Below are positions 53,907 to 64,000 of a stretch of DNA of 64,000 nt, piece by piece (within the stretch, counting starts at the first letter, position 1; every line of letters starts with the position of its first letter). The DNA lies in the NCBI RefSeq assembly GCF_963576675.1, contig NC_088911.1, positions 78,459,256 through 78,523,255 on the forward strand, written 5' to 3'. The translations under genes were made by a program, and so were the position numbers. The stretch is from Euphorbia lathyris. Its lineage: Eukaryota > Streptophyta > Magnoliopsida > Malpighiales > Euphorbiaceae. Under the pieces are notes generated by a model. That model worked only from the letters and a program-made list of their open reading frames with translations. It had not been told where the DNA came from and searched no databases.

Positions 53907-56900
53907 TGTCGAACGGCCTCGCCCGGGCGGACCGGGGGGTGGACACCTCATGGCGACGTAAGCGGTGATTAGCGCCGAAAGCAACCAATCGTGGAATCAA
54001 GCTGCTCGGCAGGACTGGAGCTCGGAGTATGGAAGAGTCGCCACCCACGAATGGGAAAATGAACACCGATCCCTTGCGGGAGACCGGTGAGGGTTCAGAA
54101 AACTTAGGTACGAGCCGAGAAGGCTAGCTCCTTTCCGGAGAAAGGCTACTAGGCACCCCGACATCGCCCGGTTATGAACCACCGGCCTCCTACTCAGCGT
54201 GTTAGGCGATAACGGACTAATCGCATATTTCTTTAAGTTTAAAATTCATTTGAAACCTTTTCTTTCTCGCTTTGAAAACCGTTTTGAGCAAGCCATTTTA
54301 GTAAAGAATCACCCATTTTGCATAAATTTAAAGTATACAGGAGAGAGAGGGGGAGAAGAGAGAATTGATTTATTAACAGTATGATTTTATGCTTTAGACT
54401 ATACACTAACTCTAAGCTAATCTCACTCCCCAAAAAACGAGTTTATTTACATGGTTTGTACCTTAATCGTCGTTGGAACGATTTAGGTACGTTTCAAAAC
54501 CCCGTTAATTTACATGACATCGACTCGAATCGCCGTTGGAACGACTCGAGCGTTTGAAAACGTTTGAACAAGAAGTTTTAACCAAAAACGTGATTAAGCA
54601 TACAAGTTCATTCATTTTGTATAAAACTGTTTAGTTAGGAAAATGATTCAAAACTTCATTATTTACAATGAAAACGATTTTAATTACAAGGTTCGCTTAA
54701 TCCGTCATTGGAACGAATTAAGGTTTTAAAACGTGATATTTTTAGAAAGCGCTTTAAAACGACGAAAAACCTTTTTATTTACATTAAGAATCTCTAAAAA
54801 ACTCTTTAGTTTAAATAATCAAATTGAAGTCTCTTTTTTTGTGGTTTATTTCCCTTTTTTCACTCAATTGAACCTTTACTTATCATAATCACAACAAATT
54901 AAATCACAATTACCAAACAAAACCCATTTAAAATATACATATAAATGTCTAAAGAATAAAAAAGGAATATATACATATATATACCTTTTTAGTAAAAGAT
55001 GGTGATTACACCTATAGATTAAAAATAAGGTAAAAACATAATATGTACTATAGTTATTGATATATGCTAATAAAAAGGAAAATAACACTAAGTATAGTAT
55101 ACTTTTTATCCTAATTCAAAACATATAAAAATAATGAATAAAGTTCATGAATGAGAAAATAACATTTAACCCCAAATTAGTTTTTACACAATAGCTATAT
55201 GGAAATTAACCCACCTAAAAGTACATCCCAATATCAATACCCAAAATAATATCTAATAACCCAAAAGCATTTATAAATCATCCCAAATGGGCCAAGCAAA
55301 TGATCCACAAAAATAATAATTAGATATAGCTTAAATGGACTTAAAGAAAACCTATATATACATATATATATTTTTACAAAGTTAGATTAATATAAATAAT
55401 ACCCAAACACAAAATGAGTAAATATATAATAGATAATTATTAGTTATATACCCCAAAATGATTTTAATAAAATAATTACATAATTATATATACATATATT
55501 AGGGACCAAATATCAAAAAGTTAAGAAAAAAAGGTTAAAAATGCATTTTTTCCGAATTCCAGCAGCTTTACCGATGGAAAATCCGTCGGTAAACCGCCTT
55601 TACCGACAGAAAAAATGAAATTATAGAAACAGCTCTTAACAGTTTTCAGATTTATTCAAAAGCTTTAGATCTAATCTATTCTATCATTTTTTGCCTCCGA
55701 ACTACCCGAATCGGGTCATAGTCTATAACGGAAACTCCCAAAACGATGTTTTATTTTAAAACGTTAATTAAAACATTTTCTAAATCTAGATCTACAAAGT
55801 TTTAGTCCCGAACTACCCCTAAATGGGGTCACGGTTCGTATTGGGACTTAAAACGAGGTTTTTATTTTAGATCCAAACTCAAGTGTTTGTAGAATGAAAG
55901 AAGAAAATTAATTTGACAAGTTTAAGCAATAAAAGTGAAAATAAAAGAGTAAAGGAGTAGATCTAAACAATAAAAACGCAATAAAGAATGAAATGGAAGA
56001 GTAAACGGGTCTAGTTCCTTGGATTATTACCTCTCAATCGGTAATGGAGATGCCAAATCAAGTCGATTGATAGTGTTTTGAGTCGGTTTCTTGGGTTTTT
56101 GGGCGAATTCGGATCTCGTCGAATTTCTTCAGGGGTTCGGGTTTTTTCTTCCTCCCAAAATGCATTGGGCTCCATCCTATTTATAGGCAAATGGAGCCCC
56201 AAAATTAAGGTTTTTTTTTTACTTGGAGCCTAAGGGTAGGCTCCAAGCAAAGCTAAATTAGCTTACTCTTGGCTTAGAGCCAAGGGTAAGCTAATTTGGC
56301 TTAATGACTCATTATTATAATTATTATACTTATTATAATTATTTGATTTTAAATTTTTTTTTTTTTTTATAAATTGTAAACTAAAATTGCACTTGGCATT
56401 TGGCCAAGTGCAGCAAAATGCACTTGGCCGAATGCCAAGTGCAGCGGCTGGGCCTGGGCGGCCCAGCCCCGTCACGGGCCGTCCAACGGCCCGTGACGTA
56501 AATACCGGCTCCCGACGGGGCCGCGTTTATATATACTAAAAAAATAAAAAAGTTTAACTAAATAAAATACATCTAAAAATAACCAAAACTAAAAAATGAT
56601 TTTTATCGAAAATGATTTTCGTCAAAACCGATTTTATAAAATTAGCTTTTATAAAATCGATCTTTTTACAAAACCATATATATTTTTTGGATTGCTCGGA
56701 TACCAAAATAAAACTCTCTATCGTCTCGAGATTTTATTAATAATGAAATTAATAAGAAAAGGGCGTGAAATACCCCGAACTCGGCGAGACGATTTAAGAT
56801 TTCACTCGCGGAACCGATTCGCCCGTCATCTCGATTCGATTTCCGAATTCGATCAAACCAGTCTCCACGGTTCCTTCGAACAACGTTTTTTTTTATTTAT

Positions 56901-56993
56901 TATTTTTTATTGACTCATCATTTATTTCAATCGACTGATTTGGATCCCTTTTTATAATTTTTCTTCATCGGTCCTCCGACCCCGGTGTCTACA
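53907..56993 (-). repeat. Tat 3' LTR (3087 bp)
   Basis: Minus-strand start TGTAGACACCGGGGTCGG (56993), directly after the purine tract AAAGTAGGGGCAAC. It ends GGCCGTTCGACA at 53907 where the gypsy frame stops. Mostly AT-rich, with GC-rich ends. Confidence 0.85.
56176..56187 (-). promoter_or_regulatory. Tat LTR TATA box
   Basis: CCTATAAATAGG, followed on the minus strand by ATGGAGCCC. A second candidate, TATATATAAAC, lies at about 56526-56535. Confidence 0.5.
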
Positions 56994-57224
56994 GTTGCCC
57001 CTACTTTCTATTTTTGGCAGTGACGTGTGTGCTTTTTCGAAAACCTCTTTTCGTGAATTCAACACATGCAATGCGAAATATATTAAAGTAAAAAACACCT
57101 ATAGAGTGGGAGGAGAAATACCTGATCTCCATGTCACAAGTTCCTATCTTGTCTTCAATCTTCACTTTGGCTATCCCGTCCTTGCCTCTGAATCGGCTGC
57201 CGGCGAACGCTCCTTCTGGGGCCC

Positions 57225-57750
57225 CTAGTCTCTAAATCGACCGCAGGTAAAATGGCTCTTTCTAGCGACCCTAGTCTAAATCAACCGCAGGTAAATGGCT
57301 TTTTCTAGCGACCCTAGTCTAAATCGACCGCAGGTAAATAGCTTTTTCTAGCGACCCTAGTCTAAATCGACCGCAGGTAAATGGCTTTTTCTAGCGACCC
57401 TAGTCTTCACATCGACCGCAGGTAAAGTTGCTTTTTCTAGTGACCCTAGTCTTTATCTCGACCGCAGGTAAAGTTGCTTTTTCTAGCGACCCTAGTCTTT
57501 ATCTCGACCGCATGTAAAGTTGCTTTTTCTAACGACCCTAGTCTTTATCTCGACCGCAGGTAAAGTTGCTTTTTCTAGCGACCCTAGTCTTTATCACGAC
57601 CGCAGGTAAAGTTGCTTTTTCTAGCGACCCTAGTCTTTATCTCGACCGCAGGTAAAGTTGCTTTTTCTAGCGACCCTAGTCTTTATCTCGACCGCAGGTA
57701 AAGTGGCTTTTTCTAGCGACCCTAGTCTTTATCTCGACCGCAGGTACTCT
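57225..57750. repeat. Tandem array 1, 43-46-bp unit, about 11 copies
   Basis: Unit CGACCCTAGTCTTTATCTCG then ACCGCAGGTAAAGTTGCTTTTTCTAG, in two length variants. Copies are nearly identical. It lies between the Tat integrase and 3' LTR. Confidence 0.95.
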
Positions 57751-57777
57751 TTCGTTTGCGTATATCCACATCCATCG

Positions 57778-58065
57778 TTCGACCCTAATCTCTACATCGA
57801 TCGCAGGCATTTTCATGTATTGCAGACCTCCAAATCGAACATCCGACCCTAATCTATACATCGATCGTAGGCGTCCTTTCGTTTGCATATCTCCAAATCC
57901 ATCGTTCGACCCTAATCTCTACATCGATCGCAGGCGTTTCCTTGTATTGCAGATCTCCAAATCGAACATCTGACCCTAATCTATACATCGATCGAAAGCG
58001 TTTGCTTGTTTCGCATATCTCCAAATTAACCGTTCGACCTTAATCTCTACATCGATCGCAGGTGC
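57778..58065. repeat. Tandem array 2, about 63-bp unit, about 5 copies
   Basis: Diverged relative of array 1: CGACCCTAATCTCTACATCG then ATCGCAGGCGTTT...CTCCAAATCGAAC. Confidence 0.88.
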
Positions 58066-58204
58066 TCTTCATTGATGATAGCTGGGCTTTATCACTCGTC
58101 CGAGAGTTGGAATTGAGACCTCGTCCAAGAGGTTTTGACCGCAGTCGCTTTGATATTTGGGCTTTATCACTCGTCCGAGAGTTTGTGACTGCAGTCGCTT
58201 CATA

Positions 58205-58460
58205 CCGTGGACTGGAGTCCGTAGCGGGGCCTGTGCCCATTGATAATGCCGTAGACCGCAGTCCGTAGCGGGGCCTGTGCCCATTGATAATGCCATAGAC
58301 CGCAGTCCGTAGCGGGGCCTGTGCCCATTGATAATGCCATAGACCGCAGTCCGTAGCAGGGCATGTGCCCATTGATGATCCCATAGACCGCAGTCCGTAG
58401 CGGGGCCTGTTCCCATTGATAATGCCGTAGACCGCAGTCCGTAGCGGGGCCTGTGCCCAT
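58205..58460. repeat. Tandem array 3, 44-bp unit, about 6 copies
   Basis: Unit GTCCGTAGCGGGGCCTGTGC plus CCATTGATAATGCCATAGACCGCA. GC-rich, almost uniform copies, unrelated to array 1 except for the GACCGCAG word. It produces long repetitive minus-strand frames that are not genes. Confidence 0.95.
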
Positions 58461-58707
58461 AGATCGAATCCTAATTTGCCTATCGAAGCCTGCCTAGACT
58501 TGCACAAATTTCGTGGAGCTATCCAAGTATTTCTGCGTGCGGCTTGACTTAAGTCACGCCCATCATCTGGTGAGTATTGTATAACCTAGTGTAGTGATAT
58601 GTATGCACATGATTATGAATGAACGTATATATATTTTCTCTTTTTTTTTCTTTCTTCTTTTTTACATTGCTTCCCTCCTATTTTTCTTTACAGGGAGGCC
58701 TCCATTC

Positions 58708-59018
58708 TATGGGCCGAAGAGTACAGGAGGGCGTAGCGGCCGGGCGAGGAGAGTCACTACGAAATGATGACGCTCAGATCATACATCGTTATCGAGAGAT
58801 GGAGGATGAGTGCTCCAGCTAGGAGGAGCGAGGTCGGGCAACCGAGGAGAGGAGCCGTGTGGATATAGAGGTCCAGCGAGCTACTAAGGAGAGTTTGCGG
58901 ATTGCGGTAAAGGGTCATCGGGTTGCCGAGGATGCCTTAGCCGAGGAGTGGGCACCTTACTTCAGAGGCTTTGATTCGCTTGAGGGCTTTTGGGACTTTG
59001 GGGTTCCTCCTCCTTGAT
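58708..59018 (+). pseudogene. Antisense ORF in Tat 3' region
   Basis: Runs opposite to the element's own genes. From MGRRVQEGVAAGRGESLRND through YREMEDECSS, one TAG (58820-58822), then EERGRATEERSRVDIEVQRA and KGHRVAEDALAEEWAPYFRG to FGVPPP and double stops (TGA TAG). About 103 codons are open apart from the single TAG. Rich in Arg/Glu and probably helical. A TTTACAG acceptor-like site precedes it. Antisense ORFs at this place are known in some Tat elements; no function is known. Confidence 0.6.
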
Positions 59019-59479
59019 AGTCCCGTCGTTGTTTTGGTTTACGACTTTATTAGTACTACCGTGATGTATAGTGGGTATATGTGAAAAGGATGTTTGTGTA
59101 GGCTTTTTATTTGGTGGTGGGGAAAAGAAATGTATAACTCATGACTTGTAATACCATGCATTCAGTCGATCATAATCATTTCAAACATTCTCTTCGAATA
59201 TATTCATGCCTTTATTTATTTACAAGCAACAGAAATACTTAGCCACTTACACATTATTTCCATAATTGCTCAAGATATAACTACTGTTACCAGGACCCGC
59301 CTTTTTTCGGTTTTCAGGTCCCAGCGATTTTTCAACTCTCCTTTTATTATCCCGAAATTTTCAAATGAGCGCCCTCTTGGGTTTTCACTCATTTGGATGT
59401 CCCTTATTGTTGCATAGGTCGCCCTTTGCGGGTTTTCAACCTATCGGGAATTTTTATTTCTTTTTTTCTTTTTTCTTTT
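59019..59479. other. Tat 3' region without gene
   Basis: Contains a repeated theme of CGCCCTYTTGGGTTTTCA and CGCCCTTTGCGGGTTTTCA. Otherwise nothing recognised. Confidence 0.5.
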
Positions 59480-60424
59480 TTACGAAAAGTATTTCTTAAG
59501 CCTATCCAGATTGGTAGGTTCGGAGAACTCCATGCCGTCCATAGTAGCAAGCTTCACCGCCCCCTTGCTCAGGATCTTCCTCATGAATAACGGTCCTTCC
59601 TAGTTTGGCCTAAACTTGCCCCTAGGGTTAGTGTGCGTCATTCGGATCTGTTTCAGCACCATATCCCCTTCTTTGATAAGGCTGGCCTTGACCTTTTTGT
59701 TGAAGGCCCGGGCCATCCTTCTTTGATATAACTGCACATGGTAAAGAGCCTCCATCCTTTTCTCGTCCACCAACGCCAACTGTTCATATCGCTTCTTCAC
59801 CCATTCCGTCTCGGGAATCTCTGCTTCTACTGCGATTCTCAACGATCGCTTTTCAACCTCAATTGGGAGAACGGCCTCTGCCCCATATACCAAAGAGAAC
59901 GGTGTTGCCCCAGTAGATGTTCTAACCGTCGTGTGATAAGCCCATAAAGCGAGCGGAAGTTGCTCGTTCCAATTCCGATGCGACTCCACTGTCTTTACGA
60001 GAATCCTCTTAAGGTTCTTATTTGCGGCTTCTACTGCCCCATTAGCTTGCAAACAATATGGAGAAGATCTATGATGCTCAATATTGTACTCCTGGGAAAG
60101 ACTTTTTACTTCTCCTTGAAACTGGACCCCATTGCCCGTGATCATGTGATGAGGCACCCCGAACCTGGTGATTAGATGCTTTTCAATAAACTTCCTCATC
60201 TGCTTTGATCCCAGCTTACTAAACGATTCTGCCTCTACCCACTTGGTGCGGTAATTAATGGCAACTGCGATGAACTTGTGTCCATTAGATGCATTAAGCC
60301 TCACCTCGCTGACGATATCGATGCCCCAAGCTGCAAACGGCCAAACGGGTGCCAACATGTGTAGTTCCATAGCTGGCAGGTGGTTATAATCCCCGTTGAT
60401 TTGACAACCATGGCATTTCTTCAT
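59480..60424 (-). pseudogene. Tat integrase core and C-terminus
   Basis: Integrase core with WGIDIVSEV (first Asp), MITGNGVQF, where the second catalytic Asp of the usual DNG is Gly, and GAVEAANK (Glu). It then has TPFSLVYGAEAVLPIEV and the C-terminal KASLIKEGDMVLKQ. A TAG at 59602-59600 stands where the family has Trp (FRPN-W-EGP). Beyond it the frame continues to YFS and a TAA at 59480. The upstream TGA at 60434-60432 separates it from the zinc domain. Not catalytic as read. Confidence 0.9.
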
Positions 60425-60433
60425 ACATTCGTT

Positions 60434-60916
60434 TCAATCTCTTTCCATGGTGAGCCAATAGAAGCATTGCCTTACGATTTTCTTTGCTAATACTGCTCCT
60501 CCTATATTGGCTCCACAAATTCCTGAGTGTACCGACTCCATTGCCTCACGGGCTTCTCCCTCGTCCAAGCATCTCAATTGTAATCCATCGGTGTGCCTTT
60601 TGTAAAGCAAATTATTGTGGATGACGAACTGATGAGCTAACCTCCTGATCACAGCCTGATCCCTAAGTTCTGATTCTGCTGGATAAGTCCCGTTTTTCAT
60701 GAAATTCACAATGTCGAAGTACCAAGGCTTCTCATCTACTCCTAACAACATTACATCTTCATAGCACGGTTTGTGGGACCTTTTTAGCACCAAAGGCTTT
60801 GAGGCAAGATTCTGTGGATTATCCCACACCGACACCAAGGTGGCCAAAGCATCCGTTGCTTGGTTCTGTGCTCGGGGAATGTGATAAAAGCGGCACTCGC
60901 TGAATCTCTGTGCCAA
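60434..60916 (-). pseudogene. Tat RNase H 2 end and integrase zinc domain
   Basis: Starts within the RNase H tail (FYHIPRAQNQATDALATL), then a linker, then the integrase H2C2 zinc region (HSGICGANIGGAVLAKKI ... FYWLTMERD). The first Cys of the C-x-x-C pair is replaced by the TGA just downstream, and the second pair member lies in CHGCQ of the next block. Confidence 0.85.
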
Positions 60917-60925
60917 CCCCTCCAG

Positions 60926-61198
60926 CTAGTCTAGGTATGGGCGCAACCTTTCTTCCCTTACTTCCCAGTTTCCTTGTGCTTGTTTGATAATCAGCTTTGC
61001 GTCGCCCCAGATTTCAACGTACGATGCTCCCAATGCTGCTAAAGACTCTAACCCGTAGACGCACGCTTCATACTCGGCTGTATTATTAGTGAGAGGGAAC
61101 GATAACTTCTTTTCCATTGGGATCCTTTCTCCTTCTAGCGAGATAAGTAACACTCCTACCCTTGCTCCACTTAAATTAACTGCGACGTCGAAGAACAT
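60926..61198 (-). pseudogene. Tat second RNase H domain (RVT_3-like), N-part
   Basis: FFDVAVNLSGARVGVLLIS, TNNTAEYEACVYGL and WGDAKLIIKQAQG give the D-E-D residues of an archaeal-type RNase H. This extra domain is characteristic of Tat elements. A TAG ends it in RPYLD, just before the next block. Confidence 0.88.
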
Positions 61199-61201
61199 TT
61201 T

Positions 61202-61711
61202 CTATGGTATAACCTCTATGGTGCTCAAATGCTCATCGGGGAAATCATAGTTCGTCTCCTCTTCTTCCGCACTTAGGGGCTGATTGGCCAGAAATTCTGC
61301 TACGGCTCTCCCCTTGATAACCTTCTTCGTTACATATTCGATGTCGAATTCTGACAGAAGCAACAACCATCGGGCCAGCTTTCCGATTAAGGATGGAGTT
61401 CGGTACAGATACTTCACGGGATCCATCCGGGAAATAATGATCACTTTGTAAGACTGAAAATAGTGTCGTAGCTTCTTCGTTAGGCATACTACTGCCACGC
61501 ATGTCTTTTCGATCATATTATACTTAAGCTCGTATTCCAGGAACTTCTTACTCAGATAATACACCGTATGCTCCACACCGGTGTCCCCTTCCTGGGCCAA
61601 CATTGCTCCAATGGATCGCTCCTCGATCGCTACAAAGAGGAGAAGTGGTTTTCTGAGTTTAGGCAGCCTCAAAACCGGTGGATTAGTCAAATAGGTCCGG
61701 ACACTTTCCAA
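61202..61711 (-). pseudogene. Tat first RNase H domain and RT connection
   Basis: LTNPPVLRLPKLRKPLLLFV, GAMLAQEGDTGVEHTVYYLS and YNMIEKTCVAVV match the gypsy RNase H. The first Asp of the usual (Y/F)xxxS/D is altered (LFVAIEERSIGAML). ARWLLLLSEFDIEYV and the IKGRAVAEFLANQ link to RNase H 2 follow. Confidence 0.88.
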
Positions 61712-61839
61712 CGCTTGCTGGCACTTATCGTTCCAAACCGTGGGTTGATATTTCCGTAGCAGCTTAAAGATTGGTTCGCAGATTGTGGTGAGTCATGTTA
61801 TGAATCGACTGATATACTGAACCTGCCCCAGGAATCCTC

Positions 61840-62615
61840 TCACTTCTTTCTCATTCTTCGGTGCCGGCATTCTTGTATGGCTTTCACTTTATCGGGATCC
61901 ACCTCAATCCCCTTGTTACTGATTACGTAGCCTAGGATTTTCCCCGACAAAACGCCAAAGAAGCACTTCTTCGGGTTCAACCTTAGCTTGAATTCTGCGA
62001 TTCGGGCCAAAAACTTCTCAAGTGCTACGAAGTGCCCTTCTCTTGTACCCGAATTGACCATCATGTCATCCACATAGACCTCTACCTCTTTGTGTATCAT
62101 GTCGTGGAACAGTGCCGTAGCCATTTGCTGATAAGTTGCCCCGGCATTTTTTTTTAACCAAATGGCACTACTCTATAGCAACATGTCCCCCACTCAGTAG
62201 TGAACGAGGTCTTTGCTTTGTGCTTCTCGGCCATCTGAACCTGCATGTAGCCCATGAAGCCATCCACATTCGTGTGCAAGATGCTTGATGTTGCACTGTC
62301 GATCAATACATCGATGTGAGGCAATGCGAATTCATCTTCAAGCCTTGTTGAGATCTCTATAGTCGACGCACATTCGCACCTTACCGTCCTTCTTTGCGAT
62401 TGGCACTACATTTGCCACTCACGGCGGATATTCAATTACTTCGATGAAACCTGCCTCTAACTGTTTCTTCACTTCTTCCCTGATCTTATCTACCCATTCT
62501 GGCCTCATGCGTCAGAGCTTTTGCTTTACGGGTTTAGCATCGGGGTATTTTGGAATACGGTGAGCTACGATGGATTTATCGGTTTCAGGCATGTCTTCGT
62601 ACGTCCAAGCAAACA
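61840..62615 (-). pseudogene. Tat reverse transcriptase
   Basis: The 3' half (62124-61840) has the catalytic VYVDDMMVNS and ILGYVISNKGIEV. The 5' half (62615-62130) is in broken frames: MRPEWVDKIREEVKKQLEAG, IEYPPWVANVV, KDGKVRMCVDYRDLN, with stops (after KQKL) and frameshifts. A poly-T run at 62150 marks one indel. It copies element RNA to DNA in intact relatives. Confidence 0.9.
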
Positions 62616-62873
62616 CTATTTCGTATTTTTTTTAATTATTCTCTCAAATTCTTTCCTCTCTTCAATAGTTAATTCTTGAGCAATTTGTATAAGTTTAGGA
62701 TTTGCATCCGTGCCAAGATTGAAAGTTGACATTTCTATTGTATTGATTTCAAATGTAGGCATGTTATATGAATGAGAATGCATGGAATGATCAGAATCAA
62801 CATCAAGCAAGTAAGCAAAATCAGAATTCATTTCATTGATAGTATTGGTGAGTACATCATCAGATTCAAACAA
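62616..62873 (-). pseudogene. Linker ORF between Tat gag and RT
   Basis: MFESDDVLTNTINEMNSDFA ... LTIEERKEFERIIKKNTK. Acidic, no known domain, ending just before the EIVFAWTYEDMP region that starts the RT part. No protease DTG/DSG motif is found here or in gag. Confidence 0.7.
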
Positions 62874-62882
62874 AGCGGTAAT

Positions 62883-64000
62883 CTAGTTGTCATCAACAGG
62901 GTTCTCGAGTTTCTCATAAGTCTTAGAGGTACTGGGCTCATCCACCGCTCCCACAGTGGCCTCAATAGTGATCACCTGCTCCTCAGCATTTAGGTCAAGC
63001 ATCATGATCCCCTCTATGAAGCAGCTTGACTTTCCTTTGCCCCAGCCAGTAACATCGTTGAAGATCTTAAATCCGGGCAGATTCTTTCCCTCGGTGCCTC
63101 GTCCTGACTCTACCATTACGACAATTTTCGGCTCGTCATCAGACTCATCCCAGATATGGATTGGAGCTTTCTGATTGATACCTTCCTCTTTCGAGGAACT
63201 TCCCCAAATATCCACAACAATCAGATCCATCACGTGAGGGACGTTCGGATTTACGTAGGAAGGGTCCGACGATCCATACCAAGCCCATCCTATAACCTCA
63301 CTATAATCCTTCAAGAACACCCTACTCAACCTCTTTGCCACAAGTGGAATAGCACCCTTTCGGATGCACATGAGTTGCTCCTGATCGCTCAAGGTGACCT
63401 GACGTGAAGCATACTTGAACCTCCACCTTCTTGCGTAATCCACAAATGTTTCTTCGGGAAATTGCTTGATCCTTTCTAAATCTTCCAACGACCCCGTCCA
63501 CAGAATGTACATCTCATACCTTTGCACAAAGGCCTCCATGAGGGACCCCCAGTCCCCTTTTGTCTTTGCCGAGAGCATTCGGTGCCACATCAAAGCTTCT
63601 CCTATGAGTGTCTTCGGAAAATGCTGAACCAACTCACTTCGATAGAGTCCCGCGTCAAACATGTAGGCACGAAAACGGTTTACATGATCGATGGGGTTCT
63701 CATCTCCCTTGTACTTAGCCATGGTTAATACTGCCTCATGTGTCTCCTCATCGAGTGACTCAGGCATTTCCTCTGGATGTCCCCATGCGGTGCATTTCTT
63801 GATGAATCTCTTAGTCATTTCAGCCCAGTTCACCTTAACATTCATCGGAAGAGACATATACCACACCAGCGATTCTCCTACCAACGAGTTGCAAAACAAA
63901 CTCGTGATTTCCTCCCCTTTGAAGTCCAACGGCCCCATCACTGAAAAGTAGAAGTGCAAATGCTCCATAGGGTCTTTGTTGCCGTTATACTTACTAACTG
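62883..64000 (-). CDS. Tat Gag (open to the window edge)
   Basis: The frame is open from the right edge (KYNGNKDPMEHLHFYFS) to TAG at 62883, so the Met at 63968 is internal. Two Retrotrans_gag-like units occur in a row: FCNSLVGESLVWYMSLP ... VNWAEMTKRFIKK, and FPKTLIGEALMWHRMLS ... GDWGSLMEAFVQRYE ... QFPEETFVDYARRWR. The C-terminal part (KNLPGFKIFNDVTGWGKGKS, LNAEEQVITIEATVG) is of unknown role. No CCHC knuckle is visible. Functional status is unclear. Confidence 0.82.
   Translation of the reverse strand, partial: VSKYNGNKDPMEHLHFYFSVMGPLDFKGEEITSLFCNSLVGESLVWYMSLPMNVKVNWAEMTKRFIKKCTAWGHPEEMPESLDEETHEAVLTMAKYKGDENPIDHVNRFRAYMFDAGLYRSELVQHFPKTLIGEALMWHRMLSAKTKGDWGSLMEAFVQRYEMYILWTGSLEDLERIKQFPEETFVDYARRWRFKYASRQVTLSDQEQLMCIRKGAIPLVAKRLSRVFLKDYSEVIGWAWYGSSDPSYVNPNVPHVMDLIVVDIWGSSSKEEGINQKAPIHIWDESDDEPKIVVMVESGRGTEGKNLPGFKIFNDVTGWGKGKSSCFIEGIMMLDLNAEEQVITIEATVGAVDEPSTSKTYEKLENPVDDN

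Larger units (their letters stand above)
53907..64000 (-). mobile_element. Tat-lineage Ty3/gypsy element (partial)
   Basis: Minus strand, from the right edge: gag, linker ORF, RT, RNase H 1, RNase H 2, integrase, a long 3' non-coding region with tandem repeats and an antisense ORF, purine tract, 3.09-kb 3' LTR. Two RNase H domains, a large LTR and a long 3' region are typical of the Tat group (Ogre, Retand, Grande relatives). Multiple stops and frameshifts inactivate it. The 5' LTR is beyond 64000. It inserted in the RNase H of the gypsy element at 50588. Confidence 0.9.

Noticed and set aside
57225..58460. Regular repeats that might suggest a CRISPR array
   Set aside because: Units are contiguous without unique spacers, in a plant Tat element; plainly tandem satellite-like repeats.
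58040..58507. Long minus-strand frames with repeated GTGPATDCGL-type units
   Set aside because: They are translations of the 44-bp tandem array (44 is not a multiple of three, so all frames cycle); no gene evidence.
1..64000. Defence system, phage or bacterial operon
   Set aside because: No prokaryotic genes, Shine-Dalgarno sites or phage genes; the whole window is plant nuclear DNA.

Overview
This is nuclear DNA of a flowering plant, most likely a eudicot. Two intact, intronless-in-CDS high-affinity phosphate transporter genes of the PHT1 family lie on the + strand (25141-26757 and 48788-50344). They sit in a dense, nested mass of plant transposable elements, with AT-rich spacers, 5'-UTR introns and short TATA-type promoters. 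The species cannot be named from the sequence. Apart from the two PHT1 genes, nearly all recognisable coding sequence belongs to transposons and is broken.

Layout. 1-4458: Ty1/copia element on the - strand (pol running off the left edge, gag, a 1.33-kb LTR). 5502-8567: composite TRIM with four LTRs and a 1.8-kb solo LTR nested in its first LTR; the whole is bounded by the 5-bp duplication CTAAC. 9146-10806: small complete LTR element (588-bp LTRs, TSD GAAAG). 12181-17331: non-autonomous CACTA element A carrying a captured ubiquitin-conjugating-enzyme (E2)-like gene and a copia LTR fragment. 17918-23800: full-length but mutated L1-type LINE with a 15-bp TSD. 25141-26757: PHT1 gene 1. 28165-about 35667: PIF/Harbinger element, invaded by a SINE, by a chromovirus-like gypsy element (31210-35453) that itself holds a solo LTR, and flanked by CACTA element B (35668-40010). 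B lies in the opposite orientation to A and carries the same captured E2-like gene. 40624-46690: series of MITEs, several with readable target-site duplications, including an 805-bp element that is one long hairpin. 47330-47650: 3' end of a copia element. 48788-50344: PHT1 gene 2. 50588-53906: gypsy gag-pol, cut by a large Tat-lineage gypsy element on the - strand (53907 to beyond 64000). The Tat element has a 3.09-kb LTR, three tandem-repeat arrays and an antisense ORF between integrase and 3' LTR.

How the parts relate. The PHT1 genes are tandem paralogues pushed about 22 kb apart by insertions. Each keeps a 5'-UTR intron and a PHR-type P1BS site (GNATATNC) roughly 0.8 kb upstream of its ATG. 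The TE layers give a relative order of insertion: Harbinger, then gypsy, then solo LTR; gypsy, then Tat; TRIM, then solo LTR.

The strongest unusual signal is the E2-like gene shared by both CACTA copies. It has four recognisable exons, but the active-site cysteine position is His in one copy and Tyr in the other. Next come the Tat 3' region, which looks like a satellite nursery with an antisense ORF, and the TRIM array. Boundaries given to the base rest on matched termini and TSDs read by eye; no database search was possible.
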